From the NCBI RefSeq assembly GCF_022749495.1, contig NZ_CP094241.1, forward strand, positions 1,736,001 through 1,800,000: DNA of 64,000 nucleotides. Direction: 5' to 3'. The notes below the pieces were generated by a model. It made no database searches and was not told where the DNA came from. It saw nothing but the letters and a program-made list of their open reading frames with translations. Both the position numbers and the translations under genes were made by a program. How positions within the stretch are numbered: the stretch's first letter is position 1; each line of letters begins with the position of its first letter. This stretch comes from Neisseria macacae ATCC 33926. GTDB taxonomy: Bacteria > Pseudomonadota > Gammaproteobacteria > Burkholderiales > Neisseriaceae. Positions 17,391 through 26,311 of the stretch are shown piece by piece.

Positions 17391-17540
17391 GGTAAGGTCG
17401 TAATGTGAAATAAGTAATTGTTCGATAGATATTGCATTCAACTGTAATAGTATAACAATGCCAGCATATTCTCTCAAATAGGACGGCTGACTTTTTTAAT
17501 TTCAAACCAAACCGTCTTATTCGTTTTAGCGAAAATTGCC

Positions 17541-17909
17541 TCACTCGTTTTCAGACGACGTTTTTGCGGCTTTATCCGATTTTTTGGCGCGTGATTTGGG
17601 GTTTTTGCTCTTTGTCTCTTGCTCTTGCGCCTTTTCCCGCGATTTTTCTTTTGAACGCGCCTTCTTGGGCTTGGCCGCCTTTTCTTCGGTATCGCTACTT
17701 AATTTGTTGATTTTCAGACGGTATGCACCGCCTTGGTGGCTGCTGATTTTGGGCAGATCCGCGCCTGTGCAGTTTCCAGATGGTTCGGATGTGTAGGTTT
17801 TGCTGTTACTGGAATGGCAGCTGAAGACGGCTGCTGCGGTGTGGAGGGATAAGCCCAAAATGAGGGAGGATGCGACGATAAGTGCCCCTTGCTTGATTCG
17901 TGAACGCAT
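17541..17909 (-). CDS. Small DUF4124-like secreted protein, paralogue of its neighbour
   Basis: A 122 aa protein: signal peptide to about residue 27, then TYTSEPSGNC and GADLPKIS matching the downstream gene, then a lysine/glutamate-rich tail (KKARSKEKSREKAQEQETKS). The shared YTS-PSGNC--ADLP motif suggests a tandem duplication with diverged tails. A CREE begins 44 bp upstream of the start. Function unknown. Confidence 0.75.
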   Translation of the reverse strand: MRSRIKQGALIVASSLILGLSLHTAAAVFSCHSSNSKTYTSEPSGNCTGADLPKISSHQGGAYRLKINKLSSDTEEKAAKPKKARSKEKSREKAQEQETKSKNPKSRAKKSDKAAKTSSENE

Positions 17910-17953
17910 GTGTTTTCCGTAGTTTGAGTTTTCAGACGACCTATTTTTGTTTT

Positions 17954-18110
17954 TATAGTGGATTAACTTTAAACCGGTACGGCGTTGCCTCGCCTTAGCT
18001 CAAAGAGAACGATTCTCTAAGGTGCTGAAGCACCAAGTGAATCGGTTCCGTACTATCTGTACTGTCTGCGGCTTCGTCGCCTTGTCCTGATTTAAAGTTA
18101 ATCCACTATA
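17954..18110. repeat. CREE, long 157-bp form
   Basis: Full TATAGTGGATTAA/TTAATCCACTATA termini and the hairpin-bearing insert. It lies between the small DUF4124-like gene and the ABC-F gene. Confidence 0.95.
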
Positions 18111-18198
18111 TACAGTCCGACGGTCTGAAATGACCATGCCGAACTGTATTTTTTGGCGGCTTTTGAAGACAAGTACGGAAACCCTCGCTGCGAAGTAT

Positions 18199-20121
18199 TT
18201 ATAGTTGTGTAAATTCTGCGTCGATTTCCGTCAGGATTTGCTCTAGCTCTTCCTGCCACAAAAGCCAGTTTTCTTCTATTTGTGTTAATTTTACTTTAAT
18301 TTCTGTTAATTGTGTGAGGGTTTGTTGTAATTTTGTTTTATTTTCGTCCGAATAGGCTTCTTCTTGTGCCAAAAATGTTTCACATGCCGTTTGAATTTCG
18401 GAAAGCTGCGCCATTTCTTTTTCGGCTTTGTCGATTTTCTGCTGTATCGGCTTGCCGCGTCGGGCTTTTTCTTGACGGATTTGTGCTTCGATACGCTTGG
18501 TGTCTTTGCGGTTTTGGCTTTGCGCGGAAGCGGCAGGCGCGGTTGTGGCGTTTTCCTGCGCCAACCGCCATTGACGATAATCGTTTAAATCGCCGTCAAA
18601 GTTTTTCAGACGACCTTTGTCAATCAGGAGGAAGCTGTCGGTAGTGGCTTCAAGCAGGCTGCGGTCGTGCGATACGACGATTAAGGCGCCTTGGAAACTT
18701 TGCAGCGCGAGCGTCAGAGCGTGGCGCATATCCAAGTCCAAATGGTTGGTCGGCTCGTCAAGCAGCAGCAAATTCGGTTTTTGCCAGATAATCATGGCAA
18801 GAGCGAGGCGGGCTTTTTCTCCGCCGGAAAAGGGTTCGGTTTTCTGCAACGCCATATCGCCGACAAAGTTGAAGCCGCCGAGGAAATTTCGGATTTCTTG
18901 TTCGCGCACTTCGGGAGAAAGCTGCTGAATATGCCAAACAGGGCTTTGGTCGGCGCGGATGGTGTCGAGCTGGTGTTGGGCGAAATAGCCGATATTGAGT
19001 TTTTCGGAACGGACGATGCTGCCGGAGAGCAAATCGATTTTGCCTGCCAAAGCTTTGATAAACGTAGATTTACCGCTGCCGTTGACACCCAATAGCCCGT
19101 AACGTGCGCCGCTCTCCAGCGACAGGGTAATGTCGTGCAAAACGGTTTTTCCTTCGTAACCCAAATCAGCGTGCTCCAGCTTCAGTAAGGGATTGGGCAG
19201 ATGGTCGGGATTGTAAAACTCAAAGGAAAACTCGCTGTCCAGATGCGCGGGAGCGATGCGTTCGAGCTTCGCCAATGCCTTCATACGGCTTTGCGCTTGA
19301 ACGGCTTTGGTGGCTTTGGCTTTGAAGCGGTCGATAAAGGATTGCAGATGTTTGATTTGCGCCTGCTGTTTGATATAGGCGGCTTGTTGCTGCGCCAAAC
19401 GTTGCGCGCGTTCGTTTTGGTAAAAATCGTAATTGCCGCCGTATTGCGTGAGCTTTTGCTGGAACAATTCGATGGTTTGGGTGGTTGCCGCATTGAGGAA
19501 ATCACGGTCATGGGAAATGATGATTTGCGTGCAGGGTAAAGAGGCAAGGTGGTTTTCCAGCCACAAAACGGTTTCCAAATCCAAGTGGTTGGTCGGTTCG
19601 TCAAGCAAGAGCAAATCGGCACGGCAAATCAGGGCTTGCGCAAGATTCAGACGCATACGCCAGCCGCCGGAAAAGGATTTAACGGGACGGCTGTGTTCTT
19701 CCTGCGAAAAACCCAGTCCGTTCAACAATTTCGCCGCACGGGCCGGCGCGGTATAAGCGTCGATTTCTTCCAATTTGGCATGGTATTCCGCCTGCTTCAT
19801 GCCGTCATTTTGCGCTTCCGCCTGCGCCAAGGTCGTCTGAAAAACCTGCAACTCGGCATCGCCCTGCAAAACGTAGTCCAACGCGGAGATGTCCAAGTCG
19901 GGCGTTTCTTGGGAAACGGAAGCCATCCGCCAATTTTTCGGAATCGAAATATCGCCGCCGTCCTGAGTGATTTCACCCTTGATTAAGGCAAACAAGCTGG
20001 ATTTGCCCGTCCCGTTTTTACCGATCAAACCGACGCGCTGACCGGGATTGACGGTGGCATTGGCTTTGTCGAGCAGGACTTTCAAACCGCGTTGAAGGGT
20101 GAGGTTCTTGATTTCAATCAT
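18199..20121 (-). CDS. ABC-F family ATPase, YheS type
   Basis: A 640 aa protein with two ATP-binding cassettes and no membrane span. First Walker A GLIGKNGTGKSS near residue 33, signatures SFSGGWRMRLNLAQAL and FSGGEKARLALAM, and two LLLLDEPTNHLDL Walker B motifs. The linker carries RFKAKATKAVQAQSRMK, typical of ABC-F ribosome binders. Sequence and length are closest to E. coli YheS. A Gln/Lys-rich coiled-coil domain ends the protein. ABC-F proteins act on the ribosome P/E site; the exact role of YheS is less clear. In-frame DUS copies encode FQTT twice. Confidence 0.93.
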   Translation of the reverse strand: MIEIKNLTLQRGLKVLLDKANATVNPGQRVGLIGKNGTGKSSLFALIKGEITQDGGDISIPKNWRMASVSQETPDLDISALDYVLQGDAELQVFQTTLAQAEAQNDGMKQAEYHAKLEEIDAYTAPARAAKLLNGLGFSQEEHSRPVKSFSGGWRMRLNLAQALICRADLLLLDEPTNHLDLETVLWLENHLASLPCTQIIISHDRDFLNAATTQTIELFQQKLTQYGGNYDFYQNERAQRLAQQQAAYIKQQAQIKHLQSFIDRFKAKATKAVQAQSRMKALAKLERIAPAHLDSEFSFEFYNPDHLPNPLLKLEHADLGYEGKTVLHDITLSLESGARYGLLGVNGSGKSTFIKALAGKIDLLSGSIVRSEKLNIGYFAQHQLDTIRADQSPVWHIQQLSPEVREQEIRNFLGGFNFVGDMALQKTEPFSGGEKARLALAMIIWQKPNLLLLDEPTNHLDLDMRHALTLALQSFQGALIVVSHDRSLLEATTDSFLLIDKGRLKNFDGDLNDYRQWRLAQENATTAPAASAQSQNRKDTKRIEAQIRQEKARRGKPIQQKIDKAEKEMAQLSEIQTACETFLAQEEAYSDENKTKLQQTLTQLTEIKVKLTQIEENWLLWQEELEQILTEIDAEFTQL

Positions 20122-20313
20122 GATGGTAAGGGACGGGCGGAAAAATGGGAAAGGCGGTATTTTATAGCGAAAACAGCGTGATGTCGCCGTTCGTTGGTGC
20201 CGTAGCGTTTCAACGTGAATCCATAATGGAAAAAGGTCGTCTGAAAACGGCGGACGGTATGAGCGAAACCCGCTCTGTCCGTTTTCAGACGACCTTTGAT
20301 GTAACGAAACGGC

Positions 20314-21082
20314 TTAATGTCGATAATCTGCCGAATCCTTACGGATTTGTTGCAGAAATTTCCGCGTCCGTTCGTGTTTAGGGTGTTCGAACAATTCTTT
20401 CGGACTGCCCTGCTCTACAATGACGCCGCCGTCCATGACGACAACGGTAGTAGCAACTTCCAGCGCAAACTTGATTTCGTGGGTCACGACGACCATCGTC
20501 CAGCCTTCCTGCGCCAATTCCTTCATGGCGTTCAATACGTCTTGCACCAATTCGGGATCCAGCGCGGAAGTGGGTTCGTCAAACAACATCAGCTCGGGCT
20601 GAATCGCCAATGCGCGGGCGATACCGACGCGCTGTTGCTGACCGCCGGAAAGCTGGTAGGGATAAAGGTTAACCTTGTCGCCCAAGCCGACTTTTTCCAG
20701 CAATTTCAAAGCTTCTTCGCGCGCTTGGGCGGCAGGCTTACCCTGTACGGCAACCGGACCTTCCATCACGTTTTCCAACGCGGTTTTGTGCGGAAAAAGG
20801 TTGTATTGTTGGAACACCATGCCGGATTTGCGGCGCAGCGCCAAGATGTCGTGCTTTGTCGTTTTTTTTGGAAAAATCGATTTTCAGCGGTCGCTCGTTG
20901 TCGAACTCGATTTGTCCGTCTTCGGGCATTTCCAGCGCGTTTAAGCAGCGCAGAAACGTCGTTTTACCCGAGCCGGAAGGTCCGAGGATGACGACCACCT
21001 GCCCTTTGCCCACATCCAAATCGATGCCGCGCAAAATGGTGTTTTCGCCGAAGGTTTTGCGGATATTGCGGATTTTAATCAT
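20314..21082 (-). pseudogene. Polar amino acid ABC transporter ATP-binding protein, frameshifted
   Basis: Two overlapping frames encode one ATPase. The first (from the ATG at 21082) carries Walker A LGPSGSGKTT; the second carries LSGGQQQRVGIARALA and Walker B LMLFDEPTSALDPE to the stop at 20314. They are out of register at a run of eight A on the coding strand (20862-20869). With seven A the reading frame runs through as SKKTTKHDILALRRKSG, giving about 255 aa, the family's normal length. It is an error, a true mutation, or a slipping tract. The permease and binding protein genes upstream are intact. Confidence 0.85.
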
Positions 21083-21091
21083 GGCTTTCCC

Positions 21092-21808
21092 TTATTTGGC
21101 GACATAGCGGTCAAAGCGTTTTTCCAAGCGCGCCTGAATCAGGAACAGAACCTTGCAGAAACACCAGTAAACCAAAGCGGCTTCGATAAAGACGGGCACA
21201 AAATCGTAGGTACGGTTTGCCGTTTCCTGAGCGACGCGGAACAATTCCGTTACCGTCACCACCGCCGCGAGCGAGGTATTTTTGAACAAGCCGATAAACT
21301 CATTGCTCAAAGGTGGCACAGCGACGCGAAATGCCTGCGGCGCGACGATGCGGCGGAAAGTCTGCATATAGGTCATGCCGATGGAGAAACCCGCCTCCCA
21401 CTGCCCTTTCGGCACGGACATAATCGCCGCGCGTATGGTTTCGGAAGCATATGCGCCGATATTGAGCGAGAAGCCGATGATGGCGGCAGGAATCGGATCA
21501 ATGAAAATACCGACGGACGGCAGCCCGTAAAACACAATCACAAGTTGCACCAACAGCGGCGTCCCCCTGATGATGGAAATATAAGTTTCCACCAGTTTCA
21601 GCAGGATTTTCCGTACGATGCCGCCCGCAGGCATAATCCGCACCAAAGCCACGGCGATGGCAATCACCATCCCGATCAGGAACGATGCCACCGCCAGCGG
21701 CAGCGACACCATAAACCCGGCTTTGACTATAGGCAAAAACGCGCTGACAATCATGTCGGCGCGTGTTTCCGTCATAAACGGCAGTGAAGCAAGAAAATTA
21801 TTTAACAC
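21092..21808 (-). CDS. Polar amino acid ABC transporter permease
   Basis: A 238 aa inner-membrane permease with about five spans. The EAA-type motif of the HisM/GlnP family is seen in IGAYASETIRAAIMSVPKGQ; IRGTPLLVQLVIVFYGLP is another family mark. The start is a GTG that overlaps the end of the binding-protein gene by 11 bp, so translation is probably coupled; an ATG 33 bp further in is an alternative. The ATPase gene starts 9 bp after its stop. Confidence 0.92.
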   Translation of the reverse strand: MLNNFLASLPFMTETRADMIVSAFLPIVKAGFMVSLPLAVASFLIGMVIAIAVALVRIMPAGGIVRKILLKLVETYISIIRGTPLLVQLVIVFYGLPSVGIFIDPIPAAIIGFSLNIGAYASETIRAAIMSVPKGQWEAGFSIGMTYMQTFRRIVAPQAFRVAVPPLSNEFIGLFKNTSLAAVVTVTELFRVAQETANRTYDFVPVFIEAALVYWCFCKVLFLIQARLEKRFDRYVAK

Positions 21809-22622
21809 TGATGTCTTTTCCGAAGAATTGTTCGCCCAGTTTTTTCAGCGTGCCGTCGGCTTTCAGCTCGTTGATTGCCGTGCTGAATTTCGCTACGACT
21901 TCGTCATTGCCTTTATTGACAATCAAGCCGGAACCGACTTTTTCATCGGCAGGCGCAGACCAAACGATTTTCACGCCGGCATTCGGGTTTTTCTTCAGAT
22001 AGTCTAAAACTGCCAATTCATCGTTCAAAGTCACATCGGCGCGTTTTTGTTCAATCAGGGTCAGCGATTGTGCCAAACCGTCCACCGGTACGAGTTCCGC
22101 ACCCGCAGCTTTGGCTTTTTCGCCGTAGTTGCTGGTCAGGGATTGCGCGGTTTTGACGCCTTTGATGTCGTCGATGGATTTGATGTTGCTGTCTTTGCGC
22201 GCAACCAAAACCGCACCGCTCCAGCTGTAAGGTTCGGATTTGTCGAATGTTGCTTGGCGTTCGGGGCTGGTCAGACCGACTTGGTTTGCCACCACGTCGA
22301 AACGTCCCGCCTTCAAACCCGCCATCATCGAATCCCATTGCGTTTCTTTAAATTCGACTTTCACGCCCAGTTTGTCGGCAACAGCGCGGGTAACTTCCAC
22401 ATCGTAGCCGGTCAGCTTGCCGTCTTTGTCGTGGTAGGTAAACGGCGCGTAAGTGCCTTCGGTACCAACGGTAATCGTACCTTTATTGTTGATACGCTCG
22501 ATTAAAGAACCGGAAGCGTTGGCAGATTGGGCGGGAGCAGAAGAAGACGCGCTACCGCCCTCTCCGCCGCAGGCCGCCAAAACCAATGCGGTCATGCCGC
22601 CGAGTACGAATTTTTTCAACAT
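21798..22622 (-). CDS. Amino acid ABC transporter substrate-binding lipoprotein (cystine-type)
   Basis: A 274 aa lipoprotein: signal peptide, lipobox LVLAAC (Cys17), then a Ser/Ala linker and a family 3 solute-binding fold (TITVGTEGTYAPFTYHDKDGKLTGYDVEV). The stretch DVTLNDELAVLDYLK resembles cystine-binding proteins, so cystine is the likely substrate, though other polar amino acids are possible. The start at 22622 follows AGGAGAGG. It is first in a three-gene operon with the permease and the frameshifted ATPase. Confidence 0.9.
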   Translation of the reverse strand: MLKKFVLGGMTALVLAACGGEGGSASSSAPAQSANASGSLIERINNKGTITVGTEGTYAPFTYHDKDGKLTGYDVEVTRAVADKLGVKVEFKETQWDSMMAGLKAGRFDVVANQVGLTSPERQATFDKSEPYSWSGAVLVARKDSNIKSIDDIKGVKTAQSLTSNYGEKAKAAGAELVPVDGLAQSLTLIEQKRADVTLNDELAVLDYLKKNPNAGVKIVWSAPADEKVGSGLIVNKGNDEVVAKFSTAINELKADGTLKKLGEQFFGKDISVK

Positions 22623-22981
22623 AATCCTCTCCTGAAGAAAAAGTGTGCAAGAGCCGCATTCTAAGTGAAATTGCGGCAAACACAAAGAATACTTTTTTAT
22701 ATTGCTTATTCCGAAACGGATAAAGGAAGCCGTACCCCCCCATCCATCAAGCAAAGGTCGTCTGAAAAAGTCTTAATACCCCCTTTTCCGCTTTCAGACG
22801 ACCCTCTGCATCATTCGTATCACACGGCGGCTTGGTATTCGCAACGATGATGCTGCGTTCAGATTCAAAGGGAACATTGTCCCATCTTATTTAAGATTCG
22901 CGCCTTGACTTAACACGCAGAGATGGCAAAAGGTCGTCTGAAAATTTTCAGACGACCTTTTATCTTGACCGCAGCTGATGC
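22623..22981. other. Intergenic region between efp and the amino acid transporter
   Basis: Contains the promoter region of the binding-protein gene, a C7 tract at about 22735-22741, a loose DUS pair (about 22756-22801) and the efp terminator. No gene of reasonable coding quality is seen. Confidence 0.5.
22928..22961 (-). terminator. Terminator after efp
   Basis: AAAAGGTCGTCTGAAAA/TTTTCAGACGACCTTTT, a perfect inverted DUS pair with almost no loop, 20 bp past the efp stop. Confidence 0.78.
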
Positions 22982-23542
22982 TTAAGCGCGTTTGCGGAAT
23001 TCGCCGGTACGGGTATCGATTTCGACTTTGTCGCCGTTTTCGATGTAAGACATCACTTGGATTTCAGTGCCGCCGACTAGACGCGCGGTTTTCATCACTT
23101 TGCCGGAAGTATCGCCTTTAACGGCAGGCTCGGTGTATTCAACTTCGCGTACGATAATGGTAGGCAGTTCGACAGAAATGGGGTTGCCTTCGTAGAAGGT
23201 CACTTCGCATTGGTCTTCCATACCGTCAACGATGAATTTCAACGCGTCGCCGATGTTGTCGGCTTCGATTTCGTATTGGTTGAATTCTTCGTCCATGAAG
23301 ACGTACATAGGGTCGGCAAAGTAGCTGTAAGTACAGTTTTTGCGGGACAGGATGACGACGTCGAATTTGTCGTCGGCTTTGTAAATGGTTTCGGAAGCGG
23401 CACCGGTCAGCAGGTTTTTCAGTTTCATGCTGACTTTGGCGGAAGAGCGGCCGCCTTTGATGTATTCGGTTTTTTGAACGACCATAGGATCGTTGCCGAC
23501 CATGAATACGTTGCCGGCGCGCAGTTCTTGTGCTGTTTTCAT
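22982..23542 (-). CDS. efp: Elongation factor P
   Basis: Rescues ribosomes stalled on polyproline. 186 aa with the KOW-like N-domain and two OB domains. The loop tip is YIKGGRSSAK with Arg32, the residue that EarP rhamnosylates in Neisseria and Pseudomonas; it is not the lysine modified by the EpmA pathway. The ATG at 23542 is fixed by homology; a longer frame upstream overlaps earP DNA in another frame. earP lies 40 bp upstream on the same strand, so modifier and target are likely cotranscribed. Confidence 0.97.
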   Translation of the reverse strand: MKTAQELRAGNVFMVGNDPMVVQKTEYIKGGRSSAKVSMKLKNLLTGAASETIYKADDKFDVVILSRKNCTYSYFADPMYVFMDEEFNQYEIEADNIGDALKFIVDGMEDQCEVTFYEGNPISVELPTIIVREVEYTEPAVKGDTSGKVMKTARLVGGTEIQVMSYIENGDKVEIDTRTGEFRKRA

Positions 23543-23582
23543 GTATTGTCCAATCAAATCGGTTGTAAATAAACGCGCTATT

Positions 23583-24734
23583 TTAGCGTATTTTTTTAAG
23601 CTTTGAAATAAAGGCGGCGAGTTTTTCGGGGGCGGAAGGCTGCTCGAAAAGATAACGGCTCCAGTCCTCCGCACCTTGCCGCCAGTCGTTTTGGTGTTGT
23701 TGCAGGATTTGCCAACATTCCAGGCGCTGCGTTGCGGATAATGCCTCTCCGCCGTTGAGGTCGTCTGAAAGGCGGCGGTGTGCCGAGGCGGTTTCGGGCG
23801 TGTAGAAGCCGTGTGCCTTATCCCAAAAGGCGTGGAGTTTGTCGAGATGGACATTCTCGTCTTGCGGGTAGATGTGCCAAAAGAAGGGTTTGCCGGCAAG
23901 CTGGGCGCGGACGAAACTGTCTTCGCCGCGTATCACGGCGCAGTCGGCGAGGTGCAGCAGTTTGTCGAAATCCTGTTGCGGCACGAAAGGGATTTTGACG
24001 AGGCGGACTGAGGTCGTCTGAAAAACATCGCCGTCGTTCTGCAGGGCATCTTGCGGAATAACGCCGCTTTGCTTGAGGCTGTCAATAATTTGCGTACCCG
24101 CCAGCAACAGGGTCAACTCGCTGCCTGCCTGTTGCCACATGTCCAGCCATTTTGCCCAAATATCGCTCCGGTAGCCGAAAAGCAGCCATTCGGGCGCGTT
24201 TTTTTCGGGCAACATCAGCCGCTCTCGCAAGGCTTCGGTATCGAAACGGACGGCATCGCGGTAATCGCGTTCGCGTATCAACCCGCCGCTTTTTTCGCTG
24301 AAACCCATAAACCAAAAATATTTTTGAACACCCTCCTGCGGCGAAGGCATCAGATGCAGCCTTTCATTGCTTTCCTCCGCGCTCAAATACTCCCAATTCA
24401 GCCAAAGCGGCTTGTGTTGGCGGATGATGTGCAACACATTTTCAGGCAGATCACAGGCGAAAGTTTCGATGACAATATCGGGAACAGGCGCATTATTAAT
24501 ATCCGCCACTTCAGCATGCCAAGTGCGGACATGAATATCCTGATGAACGCAGGGAACGTCGGGCAAATCGGGACAAAGCGCACGCAAGGCGGACACATCG
24601 TCCGTCCACAAATGCACCTGCCAACCAAGTTCACGGTGCAAAACACGGGCAAGCCGCAAGGAAACGCCGATGTCGCCGAAATTGTCGATAACGTTGCAAA
24701 AAATCCAACAAACAGGGAAAGCGTGTGTATTCAT
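23583..24734 (-). CDS. earP: EF-P arginine rhamnosyltransferase
   Basis: A 383 aa GT-B glycosyltransferase (family formerly DUF2331) that moves rhamnose from dTDP-L-rhamnose to Arg32 of EF-P. The N-terminal motif NVIDNFGDIGVSLRLAR holds Asp17 and Asp21, equivalent to Asp13 and Asp17 known to be critical in Pseudomonas EarP. The C-terminal RGEDSFVRAQLAGKPFFWHIY is the sugar-nucleotide site with its conserved Glu. An in-frame DUS encodes FQTT. The rml genes for the donor sugar are not in the window. Confidence 0.96.
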   Translation of the reverse strand: MNTHAFPVCWIFCNVIDNFGDIGVSLRLARVLHRELGWQVHLWTDDVSALRALCPDLPDVPCVHQDIHVRTWHAEVADINNAPVPDIVIETFACDLPENVLHIIRQHKPLWLNWEYLSAEESNERLHLMPSPQEGVQKYFWFMGFSEKSGGLIRERDYRDAVRFDTEALRERLMLPEKNAPEWLLFGYRSDIWAKWLDMWQQAGSELTLLLAGTQIIDSLKQSGVIPQDALQNDGDVFQTTSVRLVKIPFVPQQDFDKLLHLADCAVIRGEDSFVRAQLAGKPFFWHIYPQDENVHLDKLHAFWDKAHGFYTPETASAHRRLSDDLNGGEALSATQRLECWQILQQHQNDWRQGAEDWSRYLFEQPSAPEKLAAFISKLKKIR

Positions 24735-24782
24735 AAAAGACTCGAGGTCGTCTGAAATCGGTTTCAGACGACCTTTTCAAAA

Positions 24783-25061
24783 CTAAAACGCGCCGAAATA
24801 GTGGAACAAATACACAATCAGCAAAACGATTGGAATAAACAGCAGCATGGTTTGACGTTTCAAATCAAACTCTTGCTTAAGATGATGCTTGATGGTGTCG
24901 AAAAGGACGAATTTGAACAGAAATGTCGCTTCGCAGGCAAGGATGATGCCGTTGATTAAGTGTTGCGCCGCGTCTTCAGGCGGATTGACGGCGAAAACGG
25001 CAAGCGTCGCCAAGGGTATCAGGCAGACGGCAAGCCAGCGGATGATAAGCGGTTTGGACAT
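24783..25061 (-). CDS. Small integral membrane protein
   Basis: A 92 aa protein with three hydrophobic segments (about residues 9-25, 36-54 and 71-90) and a charged loop DTIKHHLKQEFDLKRQ between the last two. Unknown family, probably inner membrane. A DUS pair separates it from earP. Length and hydrophobic pattern support a real gene, but evidence is limited. Confidence 0.6.
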   Translation of the reverse strand: MSKPLIIRWLAVCLIPLATLAVFAVNPPEDAAQHLINGIILACEATFLFKFVLFDTIKHHLKQEFDLKRQTMLLFIPIVLLIVYLFHYFGAF

Positions 25062-25204
25062 GGTGTGTGATGGACAAAATAAGGATGATGGTAAAAGAGC
25101 AAGTCGGCAGTTTAATCGGGACGAAGGAGGATTTCAAACGGATGGGGAGGTCGTCTGAAATCCTGTATGTATTGTTTTTTAAAACGTAAACTAGGTATTT
25201 ATGC

Positions 25205-26239
25205 CTATTCTGGAGACTGCGTATCGGCTTTAAATTTTTTCTGAAACTCTGTGAAAAATTTTTGATATTTCAAGATATTTTTAATAACACCCTCCCTATC
25301 CAACTTATCGTTACCAAACCACTCCTCTCTTTCAACCACGGCAAACGTCATAGTTTTCCCCTTCCCAAACTTTTTCGGTTTTTTAATCTCGAAGAAACCT
25401 TCTTTGCGAGCTTCCGATATAAACAACTTAAAAAGTTTATATCGTATTTGTCTTCTATCGTTTTCAACACTCTCGTCAGATATATTGACCTTAAAGCAAA
25501 GCCTTGCCTTACTTTGCTCCAACTGCATATAAATAAAATTTTTGTCTGTCAGCGGCAATTTAGAAAAGGCATACCACCAAAAACCGCCACTGGGATTATT
25601 TGCATAATCCCACCACATATCTGCCGCTGGTAATTCATTTTCTAAAAATTGAAAAAATCCCTGCCAATCAATACCCTGCCATTCCGTAATGGCTATCTCT
25701 CCAAATTGATTATTTTTTTCCTCCAGCCTTTTAATCCGCTCGAGAAAATCTATAAAAATATTATTCTTTATAAGATCCGTATATTTTTCGAGAATACGAA
25801 TAAGGTTTTTCCTGTCAAAAACCTTGAACCCTTTATTTTCCACTCTTGTCAGGCTTGCTTTGTTTTCATTACCGGTTTTTATATAAATGCAGACAACGCT
25901 TTTACCTTCCGCCATTCTCTCCGCAGCTTCCCTATACCGGCTTAACTGATTGGAATGCTCCTTAGTATTGGTTTTGTCTTCAATTACAATAAAATATTTA
26001 TCATTCACCTCAGCCCATATATCAATATTTTCCCTTTGCCTCCCTGCTTTCACAGAAGTAATTTTTTCATCAAAATTCGGATAGTGTGATTTGATTAATT
26101 CTGTAACAAATTCCCGCGCACATTCATTTAAAACCTCATCTTCTCGTTTGCATCCCTCATCGGCAAACAGCAATAGCCAAGTAATAAAAGCATCCTGACT
26201 TAGTTCTTTAGTGGCTATATCAAAAATATTCGGTTTCAT
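25205..26239 (-). CDS. PD-(D/E)XK nuclease superfamily protein
   Basis: A 344 aa protein resembling the PDDEXK_4 family. The catalytic motif is ENIDIW with Asp73, followed by FIVIEDK with Glu87 and Lys89. Upstream are conserved helices (ELSQDAFITWLLLFAD), and after the motif QLSRYREAAE, typical of the fold. The ATG at 26239 after AAAGGGA is preferred over codons further up. It is clearly more AT-rich than its neighbours, has no in-gene DUS that I noted, and has no methylase beside it. Possibly an acquired defence or repair nuclease; target unknown. Confidence 0.75.
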   Translation of the reverse strand: MKPNIFDIATKELSQDAFITWLLLFADEGCKREDEVLNECAREFVTELIKSHYPNFDEKITSVKAGRQRENIDIWAEVNDKYFIVIEDKTNTKEHSNQLSRYREAAERMAEGKSVVCIYIKTGNENKASLTRVENKGFKVFDRKNLIRILEKYTDLIKNNIFIDFLERIKRLEEKNNQFGEIAITEWQGIDWQGFFQFLENELPAADMWWDYANNPSGGFWWYAFSKLPLTDKNFIYMQLEQSKARLCFKVNISDESVENDRRQIRYKLFKLFISEARKEGFFEIKKPKKFGKGKTMTFAVVEREEWFGNDKLDREGVIKNILKYQKFFTEFQKKFKADTQSPE

Positions 26240-26271
26240 TTTTTCCCTTTTTTTATCTAATAACAACACAT

Positions 26272-26302
26272 AGGTCGTCTGAAAGCCGTTTTCAGACGAC
26301 CT
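26272..26302 (-). terminator. DUS-pair hairpin after nnrD
   Basis: AGGTCGTCTGAAA and TTTCAGACGACCT separated by five bases, immediately past the nnrD stop and ahead of the nuclease gene. Confidence 0.55.
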
Positions 26303-26311
26303 CCTTCCTGC

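Noticed and set aside
22735..22741. C7 tract upstream of the cystine-type binding protein
   Set aside because: Short, about 110 bp from the start codon and not between recognisable promoter hexamers, so a switching role is not supported.
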